From positions 3,286,001 to 3,350,000 of the forward strand of contig NZ_OZ253579.1 of NCBI RefSeq assembly GCF_965263005.1: a DNA stretch of 64,000 nucleotides, given 5' to 3'. Below are positions 11,901-18,469 of this stretch, one piece after another; the first letter of the stretch is position 1, and the number at the start of each line of letters is the position of its first letter. The notes under the pieces are model-generated. The model ran no database searches, was not told where the DNA came from, and saw nothing but the letters and a program-made list of their open reading frames with translations. The DNA is from Rariloculus sp965263005 (GTDB lineage: Bacteria > Pseudomonadota > Gammaproteobacteria > Steroidobacterales > Rariloculaceae). Made by a program: the position numbers and the translations under genes.

Positions 11901-13678
11901 AGCACCAGGTCGCTCAGCGACGCGTCGGTGGAGAGGGGGGTGCCGCCGCTCGGACAGACCTGCGTCGCGGTGCGCAGGCACACCTGGACCCTGCCGTCGA
12001 GCGGCAGCGTGTTTTCGAAGTTATCTGGGTCTAACGAAGACGCGTTCAACGCCAGCCACACTCGATCCCAGGTAAAGTAGTTAGTGTCGATTCCGTTTGA
12101 AAACCTCAGGGGCAATTCTTCTCCTGCCAATTCGAGAATGTAGTTGTCTGAGTTAGCCAGATTCTCGGACAGATCTATCGCGGCGTTGAAATGCCAATCG
12201 GTATCGACTGCCAGGACCAGCACTCGATAAGTCTGGTCGCCTGGCACCGTGAATTCGCTGACACCCAACGACCCTGCTTCATCATAATCCCCATAACCAG
12301 CAGCCTGAAATCCTCTACCGTCGCCAGAGGCGTCTCCGACCGTCATGGTCGTGGCCCAGACCGGGTCGGTGCTCGTCGTGGCCGTCACCGTGTAGGTCTT
12401 CGTGGTGATGCCGTCCTCGGCCGTCACCGTCACAACGATCACGTTGGCGCCCACGATGAGCGAGGAAACCGTGATCCCGTCGGTGAAATCGGTGTCGTCG
12501 ATCGTGTTCCCGCCCAGGGTGACCGCGCTTACCGACGCGCCCGTGTGGGTCCGCGTCGCCGTCAGCGTGACCTCTGAGACGGAGCTTGCCACATCCGTCG
12601 TGTAGGCGAAGGTATCCGACGCGAAGGCCGGGGCAAGGGTCAGGTCGGTCGTCCCGTCATTGACCACCAGATCGCTCAGCGTCGCGTCGGTGGAGCGGGC
12701 GGTGCCTCCCGGACAGACCTGCGTCGCGGTACGCAGGCACACCGTGACTTCGCCGTCGAGCGGCAGCGTGGCTTCGAAGTTATCTGGGTCTAACGAAGAC
12801 GCGTTCGGCACCAGCCAGTCAGGATGCCATTTGAAAAAATCAGTACCAGAGTTGGTAATCCCAGTCAGGGGCAGTTGTACTCCTGCGACTTCGAGAATGT
12901 AGTCGTCTTTGTTGGGCAGAACCGGGTTGCCGGTCAGAGCCGGGGATATCCAAAATTCTGCGCCCTTGACCGGACCGACTACCAACACACGCACGTCATA
13001 GACGACGCCTGACACCGTGAATTCGTCGACATCCAACGTCCCTGGCGAATTCCTAGGATCATATCCTCTGATGTCGCCAGTGGCTTGTCCGACCGTCATG
13101 GTCGTGGACCAGACCGGATCGGTGGCTTTCGGACAGACCTGCGCCGCGGTACGCAGGCACACCGTGACCTCGCCGCCGAGCGGCAGCGTGGTTTCATAGT
13201 TCGCATCGCTTAACGAAGACGCGTTCGCCGCTGTCCAAACGCTAAGCCATTGAGATCCATGCCCCTTGAATACGCTAGCCGCGGACAGGGGCAGTATTGC
13301 TCCTGCCAATTCGAGAATGTAGTCGTCTTTGTTGGGCAGATCGTCCGATAAAAGGAATCTGACCCCACCCTCATCGTCTAACACCCTGATCACGTCATAG
13401 TCGACGAGTCCCACCGTGAATTCGTCGTCATCCAACGACCCGTATCCTCCATCGGAGTTGAACCCCCTGTGTCCGTCAGTCCCATCTCCGACCGTCATGG
13501 TCGTGGACCAGACCGGATCGGTGCTCTGCGCCTGCGCCTGGAGGGGCACGGCCAGTAGCGCGGCCAGGCCCAGCAGCCCGGCCGCCGCACCCGGCCACGA
13601 ACGCGCACGGGTGGCGGCGCGCCCGCCGTTGCCGCCGGACGCCGCACGAGCCGGTCCCGCCCCGGCAAGGCGCCTCAT
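2909..13678 (-). CDS. giant autotransporter adhesin AT1 (cadherin-like, Fn3, Calx-beta repeats and C-terminal barrel)
   Basis: This is a predicted surface protein of about 3,589 residues. A hydrophobic signal core (GLLGLAALLAVPLQAQAQ) ends near residue 51. Then come at least four ~130-residue units that begin DPVWSTTMTVG and end VCLRTATQVCP, alternating with cadherin-like beta-sandwich domains (DATLSALTVNDGTTDLTL). An unrecognised ~200-residue domain sits near 780-980, a Calx-beta-like segment near 1950-2070, three Fn3 domains near 2190-2490, cadherin repeats with DHESKA motifs near 2610-2910, a Calx-beta domain near 2915-3025 and a Gly/Ser-rich linker near 3110-3170. The last ~390 residues form an autotransporter-type barrel (LMGSSFF, TWGETAATRFSG, LNPYVHYRLNERTSLWGVAG). 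Likely role: secreted or surface-anchored adhesion. ATG 13678 is chosen because it places the signal peptide properly; the frame stays open to a TTG at 13807. A promoter lies upstream at 13861-13889. Confidence 0.85.
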   Translation of the reverse strand: MRRLAGAGPARAASGGNGGRAATRARSWPGAAAGLLGLAALLAVPLQAQAQSTDPVWSTTMTVGDGTDGHRGFNSDGGYGSLDDDEFTVGLVDYDVIRVLDDEGGVRFLLSDDLPNKDDYILELAGAILPLSAASVFKGHGSQWLSVWTAANASSLSDANYETTLPLGGEVTVCLRTAAQVCPKATDPVWSTTMTVGQATGDIRGYDPRNSPGTLDVDEFTVSGVVYDVRVLVVGPVKGAEFWISPALTGNPVLPNKDDYILEVAGVQLPLTGITNSGTDFFKWHPDWLVPNASSLDPDNFEATLPLDGEVTVCLRTATQVCPGGTARSTDATLSDLVVNDGTTDLTLAPAFASDTFAYTTDVASSVSEVTLTATRTHTGASVSAVTLGGNTIDDTDFTDGITVSSLIVGANVIVVTVTAEDGITTKTYTVTATTSTDPVWATTMTVGDASGDGRGFQAAGYGDYDEAGSLGVSEFTVPGDQTYRVLVLAVDTDWHFNAAIDLSENLANSDNYILELAGEELPLRFSNGIDTNYFTWDRVWLALNASSLDPDNFENTLPLDGRVQVCLRTATQVCPSGGTPLSTDASLSDLVLTDNDGDAVDLDPAFAPATRLYTARVAHGVDQITIIPTKNDTNATYEIQGKGAIMLTDADDVEADFQVALDVGDKEIRVAVTAEDGIATLSYRVDVSRALAAPKVTPTPGSTTSLDVSWTAPPDTTVVGYDVQYREGNSGDFSDGPQAVTGTSTSTSITSLMMNTSYQVRVRMTSDKGDSEWSSNSRAWTHPPEVPVPSDWEDLVPGGLAAGAKFRLLYVSHGIKWNRSQIDRYSEWVQAFAAGNDSGRGHADIRAYASAFRAVGCGSGVNARVNTGTQWSSSDRGVPIFWLGGAIAADDYGDFYDGSWQNEDAPRTEAGALKSFNGQVLTGCEHNGNAAAGQELGTNSTRVGILNDSVAGPLSSVTAGSGSFPIYGLSQVFVMRTLSTDATLSALTVNDGTTDHTIDLSTAPYTQDVGNAVTTVTLTAEPTHSGASVSAVTLGGIAIADTDFTDGITVPSLLEGANVIVVTVTAEDGSTESHTVTVTREATTSANAVWSTTMTVGEPSSGVRGYRGEGSVDVDEFTVSGEVYIVSYVMVRSYKVELNIRPAVAGDPYLPNADDYILEWAGEQLPLADATYTSSGRVRWDAAWLAANASSLDADTYETTMPIGGRVPVCLRTALQVCPKGTTPLSTDATLSALTVNDGTSDLTLAPAFVSDTLAYTTDVASSVSEVTLTATPTYTGAEVSAVTLGGSAIADADFTDGITVPSLLVGENVIVVTVTAEDTTTTQTYTVTVTREASTTVCTAPDLSGRMQIWTGTVTVGAIEVSGVTVAHGFGVSDGAGALDDTTFSVGLNNYTIDAAFQHVGNGSLRFSLTSDLTTTDRTQLTLHVCDDSFAFSAASTSTLSTYDWSDSGLDWSDATTVSLVLSTVSVPVTIEAEHESIGAGLEDLNFTLTRTGDTTEPLDAPVTITQQQSWLGDSDLSHTVPFLAGEPTATLTIAASKFSFTPSTTGDLTATVSGGSDTVQIVSTSAPPITVGFDKSEYTFEEDETDPAAVYMVATLDAAYPRAPSRVFGNDAQFAVSTQSDTARFRDDFASVNTLVDLRADDFQLVDGLYVARKPISDFAILDDAIYEGSEQFLLKLNNGPNLNANVFRIQKPDGTAGGSYDVIITDEEDLPVLSLSVDPPSIAEEDDDATTGVTENVSTVTVAIANDKTFVGEETVTLTFSGDATEGTHYSVSPMDADTNAAGHQVLLPADDGDDLNDSDSSVAVTVTAAGNDTADGNVTLTVTGDFDGTDIGSRDITIVDDDTTTSNTAATGAPGIMGTPREGHDLTATIGTIMDDTDGLPTFPDDYTFQWVRLDSSNTPMNIGTNSSTYPVLPADVDSTIRVDVNFTDLAGNPEGPFMSAAVGPVVALLPELSFAETTVNVDETAGPVELTVNLAPASAGTVTVDYATSNGPSGVDGAEAGEDYTAQSDTLTFIPGETSKTITIQITDDDIHEEDVEFFVVDLANPSGATESATAGKTEVHITSEDSVPVASMDDVSVDEGAGTMRLTLGLSHPSSKQIRYTMSSGDVGGTATVSEDYADFLSGFSFRAFILQSGELTKDFDITIIDDGAAESDETITIKWTRDSPGQVTPNVLNFTGTITDAAAVPGAPTSLTATASGTTTIDLSWTAPGDNGGSTITGYKIEVSPNGTSSWSNRVADTGNTDTAYSHTGLDAGTTRHYRVSAINSVGSGAASNVDDATTATAATVPGAPTGLTATASGTSTINLTWNAPSNDGGASISGYRIEVSSNGGTNWNDRVADTGSTNTTYAHTGLSAGATRHYRVSAINSAGTGAASGTANATTGAATVPGAPTGLRATASGSNRINLSWTEPADNGGSAISGYRIEVSSNGGTSWTDRVADTGSTSTTYAHTGLSPGATRHYRVSAINSAGTGGASNVANATTFATDESGLALACNMSMETVTVHEGETAHFTIVIDPPLPRDDTLLWYVHDYGDATTPEDLPSTSGKFHLKAGATQVVGSVETLTDNETEPTEGFQIVMDWDSWRKRPDWRSAPSCTGRIYVRDGESNGAPVFDDGERTKRKVAENTAPGKPVGKPVTAEDPNGDPVTYSLEGQFAALFAIDAGTGQLRTAAALDHESKAAYEVKVKADDDRGGTATIAVTVNVDDEREPPSAPGAPTVERSGRSLSVSWSAPENTGPPMKYDLRYAEMGRGWRTDAPRNLTKRSAKLDGLEADTEYEVQVLAHNDEGASRWSKSTFKHTGANAPPAFAEDPGATRNVAENTASGRPIGDAVSADDPEGDELTYTLEGLDAGSFRIDSGTGQLRTRAALDHESKASHTLTVKADDGEGGTATIEVTVNVTDVDEEPLPAVSIGHARVEEGQDAVLEFAVTLDRASSKTVTVEWETRDGTATAGNDYVEGSDTLIFKPSETSHTIRVEVLDDSHDEGNEVMRVVLSNPVEATIAQAKGRGTGTIKNSDPMPAAWLTRFGRAASDHVVEAISGRWGDGERQTPQTHFTLGGRKVDKLFGGWDGIGGLFESSGPGQGNPALEDESTWARMDRLKAEALGPAGGLAGGGFAGGSLAGGNPVGSSLTGGGSTGRSPAGSSLTGGGIAGGGTAGRSPEDSRTRGGRGAGRSLMNSLGLPTGDLRDVLMGSSFFYSRPLDEDGRAERPGWLGQWSTWGETAATRFSGADGKLSLNGEVATAILGADSRWDRWLAGVTLSQSEGEGVYTHPTAAGGAVSSTLTSLNPYVHYRLNERTSLWGVAGYGVGGLKLTPDGVETGIETDLATTMAAFGGRGVLSVRTGGAGRFELALRSDALLTHTDSEAVQGLVGAQGATSRVRLVLEGSGSLPVRGGVLRPTLEAGLRYDGGDAETGAGLEVGGGLGYAAGNLSLEVKARALVAHEDTEYEEWGFSGSVAYTPGKDGRGLSMKLGSAWGSTQSGVQSLWSRQDASGLARGAAMNAAQRFQAELGYGFAGRRNADALWVPFLGAESGEGAAQSLRMGVRLTSGPNVEMGLELGRREGRAGAAPEQTLQLRGALRW
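4160..4345 (-). repeat. Gly/Ala/Ser-rich low-complexity tract inside AT1
   Basis: The DNA repeats variants of GCCGCCTGCAAGGC and GCCGCCTGTCAGACTGCTTCC in tandem, encoding GGLAGGGFAGGSLAGG-like and SSLTGGG-like pentads. It separates the Calx-beta and linker region from the beta-barrel. Repeat number is likely to vary by slippage. Because the pentad is 15 bases long, changes keep the frame. Confidence 0.6.
6215..7115 (-). repeat. three tandem ~300-bp units encoding fibronectin type III domains in AT1
   Basis: Units begin near 6217, 6517 and 6820 and are highly similar at DNA level, for example GCCGAGTTGATCGCCGAGAC recurs in two of them with a close variant in the third. Each encodes one Fn3 domain with the motif VPGAPTGLTATASG, then HYRVSAINSAGTGAAS. 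Such DNA similarity implies recent duplication or gene conversion. Confidence 0.75.
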
Positions 13679-13860
13679 CGCGAGACGCCGGCGCCGGGAG
13701 ATGCCCGAGACACGCCGTCGCGCCTCGCCGGTGTCCGGACATGCGGACGCCGCCGGCGCGCCGGCGGCGGGAAACTCGGTAACGCTTCGGAGGCAGGGCG
13801 CCCGCAAGGGCGCGGAAGTGCTAGGCGGCGAGCCTCGCCGCGGCCAAGGCTCTCGCCAAT

Positions 13861-13889
13861 ATTATACCCTGAATCGCCCGCCGTGTAAA
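13861..13889 (-). promoter_or_regulatory. sigma70-type promoter for AT1
   Basis: On the minus strand TTTACA (13889-13884) and TATAAT (13866-13861) are separated by 17 bases, close to the consensus TTGACA-17-TATAAT. Transcription would start near 13854, giving a 5' leader of about 175 bases to ATG 13678 or 47 bases to TTG 13807. The left end of the insertion sequence lies 31 bases upstream of the -35 box and leaves the core promoter intact. Confidence 0.65.
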
Positions 13890-13919
13890 GAGATAGAGTT
13901 GTCCAACGAGACATGAGCC

Positions 13920-15483
13920 TGTAGGTCGGCGTCTGGGATCATCGGAGGATGATCGTGACGTTACAGACCGAGCGGGTGCGGACGCTGGAGCAGGTGCGCG
14001 CCTTTGTGGAGGGGAGCGAACCGGTGGACTTTGTCGGCGCCGGGCGCGAAGGGATTTACGCGTTGGTCCGGCGCACGCTGGTGCGGTCGGACTATCACCG
14101 CCTGGGCAAGCCGGACAAGGGGCTGGTGAGGCGGTATTTGGCGAAGGTGACGGGTTTGTCGCGAGCGCAGTTGACGCGTCTGATCGGGCGGCACCGTCGG
14201 ACGGGCCGGATCGAGGCCCGCCGCGGCGGGCCGCCGGCGAAGCCGTTCGAGCGCCGTTACACGCGCCTGGACATCCGGCTGCTGGCGCGGTTGGACACGG
14301 AGTTGGGGCAGATGTCGGGGCCGGCCACGCGCGCGGTGCTGCGTCGTCAATGGGAGGTGTTCGGCGACGCCCGGTTCGAGCGCCTGTCGGGGCTGTCCAA
14401 CGGGCATCTGTACAACCTGCGCAAGTCCCGGACCTACCGCAACGTGCGCCGGGTCGTGGAACGCACGCGGCCCACGTCGGTGGCCATCGGGGTGCGTCGG
14501 CGGCCCGATCCGGGGGGCGCGCCGGGGCACCTGCGCGTGGACACGGTGCACCAGGGCGACCTGGACGGGGTCAAGGGGGTGTACCACATCAACGCGGTGG
14601 ACGAGGTCACGCAGTGGCAGCAGATCGGCACGGTGGAGGCGATCTCCGAAGCCTTCCTGATCCCGGTACTTCAGGCGCTGCTCGGGTCCTTTCCCTTCAG
14701 GATCAACGGTTTCCATGCCGACAACGGCTCCGAGTACATCAACCACCGGGTCGCGGCGCTGTTGACGAAGCTGCATGTGGGGACGTTCACCAAGTCCCGC
14801 GCCCGGCACAGCAACGACAACGCCCTGGTGGAGGGCAAGAACGGCTCCGTTGTGCGCAAGTGGCTCGGCCACGGGCACATCCCGGCGCGCTTCGCCGCCG
14901 ACGTCCACGTCTTCAATCGGGATTGGCTCTCGCCGTTTCTGAACTTCCACCGCCCGTGCCTGTTCCCCACCGACACCGTCGACGCCAAGGGCCGGGTGCG
15001 CAAGCGTTACCGCGACGCCGACACGATGACCCCGTACGAGAAGTTCAAGTCCCTGCCCGGCGCCGAACGGTATCTGGTGGAGGGTCTGAGCTTCGAGACG
15101 CTCGACGCCCAAGCCCACGCCGTCAGCGACTTCGAGGCCGCCGAGGCGTTGAACCGGGCCCGGCGGGAGCTGTTCCGGCGCATCGGACAAGAGGGATCGG
15201 TCGCCGCCTGAGCCTCGCCCGACGCCCAAGCCCCGTCCCGTGCAGTTGTGGACGAGTCCTTCGGACCGGCCCGCGCCCTGCGGGCCGTGGGGACAGCCCG
15301 TGGACAACGCCAAAGCGTTGCCCACCGCCTGACCCCACTCGCGGGCCTCTCGCCCACGAACTCCACAGGACCCGCCAGAAGAGTTTCAATCGAAGAAAAA
15401 AACGATGGCCCAGGACCTTGAACCCACACCGCCTGTGCCTCAGGATGAGGGTCCATTCAATAACGATCCCAACTCCGCCTACA
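13920..15483 (+). mobile_element. complete insertion sequence with terminal inverted repeats
   Basis: The left end TGTAGGTCGGCGTCTGGGAT (from 13920) pairs with the right end, whose complement reads TGTAGGCGGAGTTGGGATCG (from 15483): imperfect inverted repeats of about 21-23 bases with a TG...CA boundary. GCC occurs immediately outside both ends (13917-13919 and 15484-15486) and may be a 3-base target duplication. The element is 1,564 bp with one transposase gene. Between the stop codon and the right end is ~270 bp of non-coding DNA containing a small inverted repeat (GCAACGCCAAAGCGTTGC, at 15305-15322). The family is not certain: the ends and the DD36E rve-type transposase fit the IS481/IS3-like superfamily broadly. 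Confidence 0.75.
13949..15211 (+). CDS. DDE (rve integrase core) transposase
   Basis: This 420-residue transposase catalyses strand transfer of the surrounding insertion sequence. N-terminal residues ~55-90 contain a helix-turn-helix (VTGLSRAQLTRLIGRHRRTG). The integrase core carries the acidic triad D198 (RVDTVHQGD), D258 (FHADNGSEYIN) and E295 (NDNALVEGKNG), a DD(36)E spacing. The reading frame is intact, so the element may be active. GGAGG at 13944-13948 touches the ATG at 13949 but is six bases from an in-frame GTG at 13955, so translation more likely begins at the GTG, shortening the protein by two residues. It is transcribed away from the AT1 promoter. Confidence 0.85.
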   Translation: MIVTLQTERVRTLEQVRAFVEGSEPVDFVGAGREGIYALVRRTLVRSDYHRLGKPDKGLVRRYLAKVTGLSRAQLTRLIGRHRRTGRIEARRGGPPAKPFERRYTRLDIRLLARLDTELGQMSGPATRAVLRRQWEVFGDARFERLSGLSNGHLYNLRKSRTYRNVRRVVERTRPTSVAIGVRRRPDPGGAPGHLRVDTVHQGDLDGVKGVYHINAVDEVTQWQQIGTVEAISEAFLIPVLQALLGSFPFRINGFHADNGSEYINHRVAALLTKLHVGTFTKSRARHSNDNALVEGKNGSVVRKWLGHGHIPARFAADVHVFNRDWLSPFLNFHRPCLFPTDTVDAKGRVRKRYRDADTMTPYEKFKSLPGAERYLVEGLSFETLDAQAHAVSDFEAAEALNRARRELFRRIGQEGSVAA

Positions 15484-15701
15484 GCCCAGTCAACCTATCG
15501 CTTCAGGCTCATTTCGGTATTGGAAAACGCTGAGATAACCCGTTGTCTTTATTATCTTTTTCCACGCACACAGCCTCCGCGAACGGTGCCGCCCCGGCGC
15601 CCAACCGCCCTGCCATCCTCATGTCCTCATTCACACCGCGACTCCCTAGCTTCAGCCAGACCGCAACACCGCCCCGTGCGGCACTCGTGCGCCGAAATTC
15701 C

Positions 15702-15936
15702 CCACAGTCCCGCGAGCGCAAAGCTCCGGACAACGCCCGACTATTTTTTGGTATCCCTTCCGGAACGGTGTCATGCAATAGAAGAATGAACGGCAGCGTT
15801 TCCCTGGTCCGGAAAGGGTATCAATCGGTCAAGCCCGTAGTGGTGGGAAAATACCGTAGCCTGTTTTTTCGCAACGGCGACTACACAGATTTGCCGCAAA
15901 CCGCCAATCCGAAACGATCGTGACCGACAGCGACCA
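15702..15936. repeat. dispersed repeat, copy A
   Basis: From CCACAGTCCCGCGAGCGCA to about GATCGTGACCG this stretch matches copy B (26396-26624) in the same orientation, roughly four bases in five by eye. Shared landmarks are CAACGGTGTCATGCAA-like, GGCAGCGTTTCCCTGGTCCG and CCGTAGCCTGTTT. A degenerate third copy lies near 50561-50630. At its distal edge both A and B run into sequence like the LuxR gene (GACAGCG...CCAGGCCC). It lies on the 5' side of AT1, as copy C does for AT2, so it may be a relic of the upstream region of the adhesin genes. Confidence 0.65.
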
Positions 15937-16799
15937 GGCCCGTACCGGCCCGGTGAGATCCTCGGCCCCGTCGATCGGAGTGCGGAACCTGATCGGGCTG
16001 AACTCGCGCCCGCCCCGTCCGCGCCGTGTCCGGCGCTGGAGAACCGCTCCGGCACTGTCAAGGTAGATCGCCGGTGCGATCGCAAGGCAGGGCGCGGGCC
16101 GGACCGGCGCCGGCGCGGCCATTGCCACGACGCCGAGGTCAAACGCACGCTTGCAGCGTTCCCGGGCGATCGTTCCGCGCCGCCCCGCAGGATGCCCGGC
16201 GCCATGTCCGGGCGCCCGCCTTGCGCGGGAACCCGGCTCAGGCTACCCACCGCCGCGCGCGAACCGGCGTCCCTCGCCCGGCGGCACGAATCAGCACCGC
16301 ACTCGGGTTGCCGCCACGATGCGCGTTCCGGTGACCGACACCGTCGCCGCCTTGCCGCCGGCGCCACGGCGATCGCCGCGATCCGGGCCGTGTCGATGAC
16401 ACCTTCGGGCCGCACCGTCACGCGACGGTCTTCGATCCCCGCCGAACCGCGTTCCTGTGCCGCGACCGCAGCACATACCCGACCCGGTAGCGCCTGTCTC
16501 GATGACGGCGCCACCCTCGATGACGGCGCCAGCCGCTGGCCCTCGAACAAAAGAGCCCGCCGCCTCGACAACAACCCGGCCGAGCCATCTCGCCGTGACT
16601 TCAACATTGCGGTGCATCCGTGCGCGAAGACGCTCCTTTACCTTCACCGGCGAATCGGATCCGCGCCGATGCCGGTGAGCGAACGCGTTGCGGAGCGATT
16701 CAAGCGACCCGCGAAGAACCTGCCCCGGGCGCGCCGAACGACCGGTTGACCAACGGCGCCGGAGGCGTCCGCCGCGCCCGATTCGGCCCGTCGAAGGGG
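15937..16799. other. gene-poor remnant region between repeat A and the polysaccharide operon
   Basis: No intact gene is supported. On the minus strand, between about 16700 and 16290, short stretches in changing frames (RNVEVTARWLGRVVVEAAG, then EDRRVTVRPEGVIDTARIAA) have the Val/Gly-rich rhythm of bactofilin-type cytoskeletal proteins. A frameshifted bactofilin pseudogene is possible but unproven. The rest is unassigned. Confidence 0.25.
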
Positions 16800-17780
16800 T
16801 CAGCGGGGACCGGGCGCCTCCGACCTCCTGAAGGGGGCGAGCAAGCCGGCGGCCCACGCCAGGTGCATGGTGGCGAGCACCGCCGGCAGCAGGACCGCGG
16901 CGCGGGGGTCGCGCCGCGCGCGGGCGCTCGCGACCGGGGCGGCAAGCAGAATCGCCGCGTACGCGCACGGCACAAGCGCGCCCGCGCCCAGGCCGGCGGC
17001 ACCGAGCGCCGCGGAGGCGGCCAGCCCGAGCAGCAGCGCCGGGGGCGCGAGTTGGCGGGCGCGCAGCGAGCGCGGATGGCGGCGCAGCATGCGGAACTTC
17101 CACCGCCCGTTGGCGAAGTATTGGCGGGCGAGCGCCGGGAAGTTTTCCCGCGGCCGGTAGCCGGCATGCAGGTCCGGATCGAACCACACGGTGTGACCGA
17201 GTTCGCGCAGTTTCCAGTGCAGGGCGTAGTCCTCGTTGCGCCGAAGGCTTTCGTCGAACCCGCCGGCCGCGAGCAGCGCGCCTCTCCGGTAGGCGCCGGG
17301 CCAGACGGTGTCGGCGGGGCCCTCCCGCCCCCCGATGCGGTAGCGGGCGTCGCCGGCGCCGAGCGGCAGGGTCATGGCCAGCGCCACCGCGCGGGTGAAC
17401 GGGCTGTCGCCGACCGGTACCTGCCGCCCGCCGGCGGCGGCCGCGCCGGTGCGCACGAGCGTCGCGACGGCCTTGCGCACGTAGTCCGGCGGCAGATCGC
17501 AGCGCGCGTCGCAGCGCAGCACGAAGTCGTGCGAGGCGGCGCGGAGCGCACCGTTGAGCCCGCCCGGGATGTGCCGCGCCGGATTGGGCACGATGCGTAC
17601 GTCGGAAAAACGGGCCCGAACGATGTCGGCCATCTCCGGCGTTTCCGAACCGTCGGCGACGATGACCTCGATGGCGCCGCGGTAGTCCTGTGCCAGGATC
17701 GATTCCAGCGCCCGCGGCAGGTGCGCGGTTTCGTCCCTCGCCGGGATGACGATCGAGACCGGCGGCGGGACCGCGTTCAT
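16800..17780 (-). CDS. family 2 glycosyltransferase, ExoA-like
   Basis: This cytoplasmic-face glycosyltransferase of about 326 residues transfers a nucleotide-activated sugar to a lipid-linked intermediate. The GT-A fold signatures appear in order: VSIVIPARDE at the N-terminus, VIVADGSETPE, the acidic site CDARCDL and the acceptor-side GGFDESLRRNEDY. Two or three C-terminal hydrophobic segments (PPALLLGLAASAALGAAGLG onward) anchor it to the membrane, as in ExoA of succinoglycan synthesis. The ATG at 17780 overlaps the stop of the preceding sulfotransferase (ATGA), which favours it over an upstream ATG at 17798. It is the last gene of the operon and the only dedicated glycosyltransferase in it apart from the initiating enzyme. 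Donor and linkage cannot be read from sequence. Confidence 0.85.
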   Translation of the reverse strand: MNAVPPPVSIVIPARDETAHLPRALESILAQDYRGAIEVIVADGSETPEMADIVRARFSDVRIVPNPARHIPGGLNGALRAASHDFVLRCDARCDLPPDYVRKAVATLVRTGAAAAGGRQVPVGDSPFTRAVALAMTLPLGAGDARYRIGGREGPADTVWPGAYRRGALLAAGGFDESLRRNEDYALHWKLRELGHTVWFDPDLHAGYRPRENFPALARQYFANGRWKFRMLRRHPRSLRARQLAPPALLLGLAASAALGAAGLGAGALVPCAYAAILLAAPVASARARRDPRAAVLLPAVLATMHLAWAAGLLAPFRRSEAPGPR

Positions 17781-18469
17781 GGGCGCCGCCGCAGCCATTT
17801 CTTGACCCGGTGCCTGAGAACGTCCGGCACGGCGCGGCGCAGCGGGCGCGGCAGCCCGGCGGCCAGCGATTCGGCGAACGGCGTCATCCGGGGATTTTCA
17901 AGCGTATACAGATGCGCGCGGGCGCGCGGCACGCCGATGAAGTCGCAGAGCCGCTCCGGGGGATCCGATTCGATATCGAACACGAGCAGGGACTCCGCCG
18001 GAACCTCCGCGAGCACGCGGCGCTGGTGTGCTTCCCACGCGGCTCGCCAGTGCCCGGCGACCTCGCCCGCGTCGTCGGTGCCGAAGCGCGCCCGGTACGC
18101 GGCGCGGCGGCGCGGATGCGCGGCGTTTCTCATGATGCTCTTGAGCCAGTGCTCCACGGGCCGGGTGTTGAGAATGCAGCGCCCGCCGTAGGCGCCGAGC
18201 AGCGCGTCGAAGTGCAGGAAGCCGTCGAAGTGGTCCGTCGGCGTCTGGAAGTCCATGTTGGTGAACGCGGCGTAGCGGCGGTCGTAGCCCTCGAGCGGCG
18301 CACGAGCGGCCGCGAGATTGTCGCGCATGCGCCGGGCCAACCGCCCCCGGTCGAAGTGCACGCACGGGATGCCGCAGCGGTTGAAGAAGACCGCCAGCGC
18401 CGTGGTGCCGCAGCGCCTGAAGCCGATCTGGAAGAATCGCGGTCGGACGGGGCCTGCGGCGTCGGTCAT
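17777..18469 (-). CDS. sulfotransferase-like protein ST1
   Basis: At 230 residues it is probably a cytosolic PAPS-dependent sulfotransferase acting on the glycan or its lipid-linked precursor. The N-terminal phosphate-binding loop is FFQIGFRRCGTTAL (residues ~12-25). The second PAPS-binding region is ILNTRPVEHWLKSI (~99-112). The conserved LLVFDIESDPPERLCDFIGV (~161-180) matches the C-terminal part of the Sulfotransfer_4-like group. It is paralogous to ST2 and ST3 in the same operon, with the same three blocks. It overlaps both neighbours by four bases. A basic C-terminus (RHRVKKWLRRRP) may touch the membrane. The sulfate acceptor is unknown, and the sulfotransferase call rests on motifs only. 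Confidence 0.7.
   Translation of the reverse strand: MTDAAGPVRPRFFQIGFRRCGTTALAVFFNRCGIPCVHFDRGRLARRMRDNLAAARAPLEGYDRRYAAFTNMDFQTPTDHFDGFLHFDALLGAYGGRCILNTRPVEHWLKSIMRNAAHPRRRAAYRARFGTDDAGEVAGHWRAAWEAHQRRVLAEVPAESLLVFDIESDPPERLCDFIGVPRARAHLYTLENPRMTPFAESLAAGLPRPLRRAVPDVLRHRVKKWLRRRP

Noticed and set aside
13961..15325. Minus-strand open frame of 454 codons across the insertion sequence
   Set aside because: It lies opposite the transposase, whose catalytic residues and start are clear; the antisense product has shadow-frame composition.
16620..18191. Plus-strand open frame of 523 codons opposite the GT2 and ST1 genes
   Set aside because: It is antisense to two clear genes and has low-complexity, Arg/Gly/Ala-rich composition.
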